NCBI GenBank assembly: GCA_017744515.1
Contig: JAGIBF010000064.1
Span: forward strand, 1-45,222
Direction: 5' to 3'
DNA length: 45,222 nucleotides
From: Niastella sp.
Lineage (GTDB): Bacteria; Bacteroidota; Bacteroidia; Chitinophagales; Chitinophagaceae
The position numbers and the translations under genes were made by a program. The notes beneath the pieces are model-generated. The model did no database searches, was not told where the DNA came from, and saw only the letters and a list, made by a program, of their open reading frames with translations. Positions 40,852 through 45,222 of this stretch are shown piece after piece (the first letter of the stretch is position 1; each line of letters starts with the position of its first letter).

Positions 40852-41679
40852 ATGAAGTTATACAAGACTAAAAATGGGGCAGTTATTGAAAAGAATGATC
40901 AGTATTATGCTGTGAATGAAAGCTGGGAAGCATTGGTGAACGATGATGAGTTGTATGATAAGTTGAGTAAACTCACTAAAACATTGCCGGCTGGAGACAG
41001 TAGTCTGATCAACGGGTTACTGCCGCCGGTGGGTAAGGATCAGGAACTGTGGGCCTGTGGTGTTACTTATCTGCGCAGTAAGATCGGCCGTCAGGAGGAA
41101 AGTCAGGCTGCAGGCGGCGCTGACTTCTACGGCAAAGTGTATGAGGCTGAAAGGCCGGAAGTATTCTTTAAATCGACTGCTCATCGTATTGTAGGGTCTG
41201 GCGCATTGGTACGTATCCGTAAAGACAGTACCTGGGACGTGCCGGAGCCGGAATTAACGCTGGTGGTCACTTCCTCCGGTAAGATCATTGGCTACACGGT
41301 TGGCAACGATATGAGCAGCCGTAGTATAGAAGGGGAGAATCCATTGTACCTGCCACAGGCAAAAACTTACGATGGCAGCGCGGCCGTGGGGCCTTGCATA
41401 TACGTACCCAGCGCCCGGCTTAATGGTGATACCAATATCAATCTCGTTATTAGCCGTAATAAGGAAGTGGTGTTCAAGGGGGATATATTATTAAATCAAA
41501 TGAAAAGAACTCCGGAAGAACTTGTATCTTTTGTGTACAGGGAATGCAGTTTCCCGCACGGCTGCCTGATCATGACGGGGACAGGCATCGTGCCGGGACA
41601 CGATTTTACCCTGCAAAGTGGTGATGAAATCGCCATTACAATTGATAATATCGGCACATTGATCAACACCGTTCAGTAG
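40852..41679 (+). CDS. FAH-family protein, probable 2-keto-3-deoxy-acid dehydratase (KdaD-like)
   Basis: 275 residues. An N-terminal domain of about 110 residues is followed by the FAH fold with metal ligands E132 and E134 (WDVPEPEL) and D153 (GNDMSSR). The segments ELWACGVTYLRSK, ERPEVFFKSTAHR and IEGENPLYLPQAKTYDG are those of enzymes that dehydrate 2-keto-3-deoxypentonates to 2-oxoglutarate semialdehyde, as recalled. Directly after the IlvD/Edd dehydratase it would perform the second dehydration. S158 replaces an Asp common in the SSRD motif. A 2-oxoglutarate semialdehyde dehydrogenase is not in the window. Other FAH hydrolase roles are possible. Confidence 0.82.
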   Translation: MKLYKTKNGAVIEKNDQYYAVNESWEALVNDDELYDKLSKLTKTLPAGDSSLINGLLPPVGKDQELWACGVTYLRSKIGRQEESQAAGGADFYGKVYEAERPEVFFKSTAHRIVGSGALVRIRKDSTWDVPEPELTLVVTSSGKIIGYTVGNDMSSRSIEGENPLYLPQAKTYDGSAAVGPCIYVPSARLNGDTNINLVISRNKEVVFKGDILLNQMKRTPEELVSFVYRECSFPHGCLIMTGTGIVPGHDFTLQSGDEIAITIDNIGTLINTVQ

Positions 41680-41716
41680 TGCTGACATAAATGGGCTGTA
41701 GCCCAAACGATTGCCC

Positions 41717-43030
41717 ATGACCATCCTTATTATTGTACTTGCCATTGCTTTGCAGATATTCTTATCTGCCAAGAAGGTCAGCCCTTTTATTTCTTTGCTG
41801 ATAGTGGCCATATTGGCCGGGTTATTTTTAGGTATGAAGCCTGCTGCATTGTTGGTCTCTATCGAAAAGGGGGTAGGCAGTACGCTGGGTGGATTGGCAT
41901 TGATCATTTGCCTCGGGGCCTTCCTGGGAAAAATACTGGAGGTTACGGGCGCGGCAGAACAAATTACTTCTACACTGATAAGGGCATTTGGCATTAAGAA
42001 TATCCAGTGGGCAGTATTGCTCACTGGTTTTTTAATTGGTATACCGCTGTATTACAACGCCGGTTTTGTGATCCTGGTGCCGCTGGTGGTGACACTGACG
42101 CGCAAGACAGGGTTGCCGCTGCTGTATATCGTGATACCCATGGCTGCTTCTTTGAGTACCACGCATTGTTTTTTGCCGCCGCATCCCGGGCCGGTGGTAT
42201 TGGTAAAAGCATTCAATGCCAATATGGGCAAAGTACTCATGTATGGAATTGTGTTGGCCATTCCCGCCGTTATTGTGGCTGGCCCTTTACTGGGCAAGCT
42301 GCTGAAAAATCTTACTACACCTGCGCAGGATGTAGCGCTGACTGCCGCTACGCGTGAGCACAAAGTGTTGCCATCTGTGGGCGCCAGTCTGTTGTTTGCG
42401 CTTATGCCGGTATGCCTTATCGCGTTGGCGGTAGTAGCCGGTCATGTATTGGAGAAGGGTAGTATCCTTGAAACGATATTATTGTTCATCGGTGATAGTG
42501 TGATCGCTTTGCTGATCACCGTATTGCTTGCCATGTATTTTCTCGGCAGGGATGCAGGAATCAATGTAACAGGTATGATGAAGTTGTTGGCTGAATCAAT
42601 ATCCGGCATTGCCATGATCTTGCTCATTATTACCGCTGGTGGTGTATTCAAGCAGGTGCTGGTGGATAGTGGTACGGGTACTTATATAGCTGGCTTCAGC
42701 AGTCAGTGGAATATGCCGCCGTTGTTGTTTGCCTGGGTGATCACAGCTTTTCTGCGGGTGATGATCGGTTCGGCTACCGTGGCAGGTATCACCGCTGCCG
42801 GGGTCGTGGCGCCACTCATCGCCACGACCGGCGTATCGCCCGAACTTATGGTGCTGGCCGTTGGTGCAGGCAGCGTGTTCGGCTCTCACATCAACGACTC
42901 AGGGTTCTGGATGTTTAAAGAATTCTTTCAACTGTCATTGCCGCAAACGTTGCGTTCGTGGACAGTGATGGAGACCGTTATTTCCGTCATCGGCCTGGCA
43001 GGTGTGCTGGTGCTCGATGCGGTCTTATAA
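41717..43030 (+). CDS. GntP-family gluconate/sugar-acid:proton symporter
   Basis: About 437 residues from ATG 41717; a TTG two codons earlier is less likely. Twelve or so hydrophobic segments. Family motifs: KGVGSTLGGLALIICLGAFLGKILEVTGAAEQI, PLYYNAGFVILVPLVVTLTRKTGLPLLYIVIPMAASLSTTHCFLPPHPGPVV, and near the C-terminus GAGSVFGSHINDSGFWMFKEFF, all diagnostic of GntP. The family imports gluconate and related aldonates with protons. Last gene of the plus-strand operon, 37 bp after the FAH gene, delivering substrate to the dehydratase. Confidence 0.95.
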   Translation: MTILIIVLAIALQIFLSAKKVSPFISLLIVAILAGLFLGMKPAALLVSIEKGVGSTLGGLALIICLGAFLGKILEVTGAAEQITSTLIRAFGIKNIQWAVLLTGFLIGIPLYYNAGFVILVPLVVTLTRKTGLPLLYIVIPMAASLSTTHCFLPPHPGPVVLVKAFNANMGKVLMYGIVLAIPAVIVAGPLLGKLLKNLTTPAQDVALTAATREHKVLPSVGASLLFALMPVCLIALAVVAGHVLEKGSILETILLFIGDSVIALLITVLLAMYFLGRDAGINVTGMMKLLAESISGIAMILLIITAGGVFKQVLVDSGTGTYIAGFSSQWNMPPLLFAWVITAFLRVMIGSATVAGITAAGVVAPLIATTGVSPELMVLAVGAGSVFGSHINDSGFWMFKEFFQLSLPQTLRSWTVMETVISVIGLAGVLVLDAVL

Positions 43031-43071
43031 GCATCGTCTGAGATAGGGCGGTGTTTGTACTAAAGGTATTG

Positions 43072-43608
43072 TTATACTTTCAGTTCGCCTTCAATCGAAT
43101 CATCCAATGTCTTGCCCATGATAGCACCGGTTACCATTTTGGCAAAGGCCACCATGTTGCCGTGTTTATTATCCCAGTAATAACCGCTGGCAGGAGCCAC
43201 TTTAATAACCGTGATGCGGGGATCGTCTTTGCCTTCGGTGAACCAGGTTTTCAATATGGGTTTCCATAGTTTGTCAATTTTTGCTTTATCTGTGCTTACA
43301 GATGCTTTGCCATAGAGGGACAGGAAATCGGAGTGTTTGGAGCCCTGGAAAAATAACTGTACAGCGGCATCTTCCTGAATTTCTTTGTTCTTATGGCTGT
43401 CGCTGGCGCTCAGGAACCACATATTGCCTTGTTCATCGATCTCCTGTACGGCCATGGGGCGTGTCTTTATCTCCACATCCTGTAAAATGCGTGTACAGAA
43501 GAAACAGGTCTCGGCTTTTTCTGCCAGCTCTTTTATTTTCTCAATGGCTGAAGTGCCCGCTAATGCTTCGTGGTTCTCTTCCGGCTGGTTTTTATTGATG
43601 CTGTCCAT
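43072..43608 (-). CDS. Pyridoxamine-5'-phosphate-oxidase-like general stress protein
   Basis: 178 residues with the split-barrel flavin-binding fold. Typical elements: KIKELAEKAETCFFCTRI, TRPMAVQEIDEQGNMWFLSASDSHKNKEI, VQLFFQGSKHSDFLSLYGKASVSTDKAKIDKLW, then the GYYWDNKHGNMVAFAKM segment. This is the general stress protein 26-like subgroup, binding FMN or FAD; true PNPOx activity is unlikely. It is alone and convergent with the GntP gene (41 bp gap). Confidence 0.9.
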   Translation of the reverse strand: MDSINKNQPEENHEALAGTSAIEKIKELAEKAETCFFCTRILQDVEIKTRPMAVQEIDEQGNMWFLSASDSHKNKEIQEDAAVQLFFQGSKHSDFLSLYGKASVSTDKAKIDKLWKPILKTWFTEGKDDPRITVIKVAPASGYYWDNKHGNMVAFAKMVTGAIMGKTLDDSIEGELKV

Positions 43609-43727
43609 AGTAAGTTTTAGCGGAAGTGTTTAAAAAACAATGCCTGCTGTGTTTAAGGGAAATGCACCGATTCCACTTTTTAATTGAACCTGATTCAAGA
43701 TGATAAAGGGTGTCTTTGAGTAGCTTG

Positions 43728-43776
43728 TTTAATTAGGGTGAGCCGGCCTTTTGGAGGGCGACCCACCCTAATTAAA
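43728..43776. repeat. GGGTGAGCCGGCC palindromic element with AT-rich arms
   Basis: Arms TTTAATTA and TAATTAAA (8 bp, perfectly complementary) enclose GGGTGAGCCGGCC-TTTTGG-AGGGCGACCCACCC, almost the same core as at 28523-28567 whose arms are TGTCAGC/GCTGACA. It lies between the stress-protein and serine-hydrolase starts (divergent). Confidence 0.8.
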
Positions 43777-43837
43777 GAAGTAGCAGGGAAGGAGAGCGGA
43801 GAAATAGCTAACTTTAAAATAATAGAAACGCACAATC

Positions 43838-45118
43838 ATGAAAAAGCCGATCCTTGCCATGTTGCCGGTATTGCTTATTGCCGGCGCTTATACCTTATTA
43901 ATTGCTGCCCGTGATAAAAAGGTTCCTGCTCCCATCATCAATGCTGCTGTTAAAAGCCGCATCGATGCCACGCTGAAAAGTTTTACGGATTCCGGAAAAA
44001 CTGTTGCCGTGTCTGCGCTCATCTTCGAGAAGGGGAAAGAGGTATACTTCAATGCGTTTGGTTATGCCGACCGGGAAGCAAATAAGCCAATGGACCGCCA
44101 TACGCTTGTGCGTATCTTTTCCATGACCAAGCCTGTTACCGGCGTAGCGTTGATGACGTTGTATGAAAAGGGTGTTTTTCAATTGGATGAACCGCTGTCG
44201 AAATACCTGCCTGAGTATGCCGATATGAAAGTGTACAAGGGTGTAGATGCGAATGGCCAGGTGATCACTGAACCGGCAAAGCGTCCTATCACTATTCGTG
44301 ATATCACCCGTCACACGGCAGGTTTTGCCGGCACTGAAATACCTGCATTGGCGGCGCTTGTGCGGCAGGCTGATGCCATGAATACTTCCAATACACTTGC
44401 TGAAATGTCGAAAAGAATGGCGACCCTGCCGTTGGCATTCCATCCGGGTGATCAATGGGCGTATGGCCCATCGGTGGATGTGCAGGCGTATCTCGTCGAG
44501 AAGCTTTCGGGCAAGCCTTTCGATGTGTACCTGAAAGAAAATATATTCGATCCGCTTGGGATGAGTAATACTCGTTATCTCATACCGGAAAATGACAGGG
44601 GCCGTTTTGCGGCGCTTTATAATCGCAGTGATGATGGCAAACTGACAAGAGTGCCCGATGAACAGGCTAATGCGATGAATACAAAACCGCAGGCTTTGAA
44701 ACCCGGCGGCTGGGGACTTACTTCCACCCTGGATGATTATTCGAAGTTTACGCAGATGCTCGTTAATAAAGGGAGCCTTGGCAAGGTGCGTATTTTAAAG
44801 CCAGAAACCGTAAAGCTCATGTCGACCAGCCATTTATCTGATACCATTACCAAACGTATGTGGCTACCCAGTAAGGGCCGGGTTGGTTTCGGGATCGATT
44901 TTGCCGTACGTACGCAACCGCCTGCGAATAAGGAGGAGAACAACGGGATCGTGGGAGAATTTTTCTGGGACGGTGCTGCCAGTACGATGTTTTGGGTTGA
45001 TCCTGAAAATCAACTGACTGCTGTATTATTCACGCAACTGGTGCCTTTCGATAAGGTTAAACTGCACAAAAGTTTCCGGGATGCCGTGTACGGTGTGTAT
45101 GAGCCGCAAAGAAAGTAA
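43838..45118 (+). CDS. Class-C-beta-lactamase-fold serine hydrolase (esterase/D-peptidase type)
   Basis: 426 residues with an N-terminal hydrophobic signal or anchor (ILAMLPVLLIAGAYTLLIAA). SxxK is S95-M-T-K98 in IFSMTKPVTGVAL. The tyrosine motif is YGPSVDVQ, lacking the YxN Asn, which is seen in EstB-like (family VIII) esterases. FWDGAASTMFWVDP occupies the KTG/HSG position. ITIRDITRHTAGF is typical of the fold. The serine hydrolase at 19681 has different motif variants, so their substrates probably differ. Upstream TAACTTTA (43809) resembles a -7 element with one mismatch. Confidence 0.9.
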   Translation: MKKPILAMLPVLLIAGAYTLLIAARDKKVPAPIINAAVKSRIDATLKSFTDSGKTVAVSALIFEKGKEVYFNAFGYADREANKPMDRHTLVRIFSMTKPVTGVALMTLYEKGVFQLDEPLSKYLPEYADMKVYKGVDANGQVITEPAKRPITIRDITRHTAGFAGTEIPALAALVRQADAMNTSNTLAEMSKRMATLPLAFHPGDQWAYGPSVDVQAYLVEKLSGKPFDVYLKENIFDPLGMSNTRYLIPENDRGRFAALYNRSDDGKLTRVPDEQANAMNTKPQALKPGGWGLTSTLDDYSKFTQMLVNKGSLGKVRILKPETVKLMSTSHLSDTITKRMWLPSKGRVGFGIDFAVRTQPPANKEENNGIVGEFFWDGAASTMFWVDPENQLTAVLFTQLVPFDKVKLHKSFRDAVYGVYEPQRK

Positions 45119-45169
45119 TTGGTTATAATGTAATTAAAGGGTTAATATTTATCCAATCTGCATGGGGTT

Positions 45170-45186
45170 GCGTTTTAGTAAAATGC
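45170..45186 (+). terminator. Weak hairpin after the last gene
   Basis: GCGTTTT-AGT-AAAATGC forms a 7-bp stem with a wobble, about 50 bp after the stop codon. T content downstream is low, so a terminator role is uncertain. Confidence 0.3.
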
Positions 45187-45222
45187 GCCTTTAGGTGGGG
45201 GTTGGTATGGAGTATCCCTACA

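Overview
The window looks like a chromosomal segment of a Bacteroidota bacterium, most likely Chitinophagaceae (Chitinophaga/Niastella-like). That rests on a SusC/SusD pair, many lipoproteins with Bacteroidota-style lipoboxes, LytS-type kinases without a linked regulator, TAnnTTTG-type -7 elements, and intergenic spaces filled with short interspersed repeats (TGTCACCCTGAGCT-TGTCGAAGGG and others). The genus is inference.

Layout. 1-694: repeats and apparently non-coding DNA. 695-4837 (+): an alcohol-dehydrogenase-like protein lacking catalytic zinc ligands, a VOC protein, a bestrophin, and a translationally coupled pair of a TlpA-like lipoprotein and a sialidase-fold lipoprotein. 4824-6131 (-): a secreted M20 amidohydrolase. 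6317-8424 (+): two overlapping LytS-type histidine kinases preceded by 21-bp-phased direct repeats resembling LytTR sites. 8953-12923 (-): a compact cbb3-type oxidase cluster (CcoN, one diheme protein standing in for CcoO and CcoP, two small membrane proteins). An FNR-like box lies between it and a zinc alcohol dehydrogenase (13261-14295, +). 14545-18245 (+): YceI, outer-membrane barrel, a second YceI-like protein, a membrane protein and a flavodoxin-fold quinone reductase. 18267-24642 (-): a frameshifted B12/radical SAM gene, a serine hydrolase, a polytopic membrane protein, a winged-helix regulator overlapping a membrane-protein gene (with a shared ACTTTG-N4/5-CAAAG operator candidate), and a ProC-like reductase.

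The most interesting region is 24771-43030, which looks like a sugar-acid utilisation locus built around an AraC regulator. On the minus strand, in transcript order, are araC, an FGGY (gluconokinase-like) kinase, an exported RraA-like putative aldolase, a Tat-exported enolase-superfamily dehydratase, a BASS-family transporter, a second exported RraA-like protein and a second Tat-exported dehydratase. Divergently on the plus strand are SusC, SusD, an IlvD/Edd sugar-acid dehydratase, an FAH-family 2-keto-3-deoxy-acid dehydratase-like enzyme and a GntP permease. I infer two arms: a periplasmic arm (dehydratase plus aldolase, with BASS importing a keto acid) and a cytoplasmic arm (GntP import, dehydration, second dehydration towards 2-oxoglutarate semialdehyde, or phosphorylation by the kinase). 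No glycoside hydrolase or polysaccharide lyase is present, which is unusual for a SusCD locus and points to free or lightly conjugated sugar acids. The right end (43072-45118) carries a PNPOx-like stress protein and a class-C-beta-lactamase-like serine hydrolase.

Repeats are a second theme. One bipartite family has halves that expand independently. A palindromic element has a constant core while its outer arms differ between two copies yet stay complementary. A 69-bp repeat occurs with an inverted copy between two direct copies. Some of this repeat DNA lies between susC and susD, within the oxidase cluster, and in the 3' end of the BASS gene.
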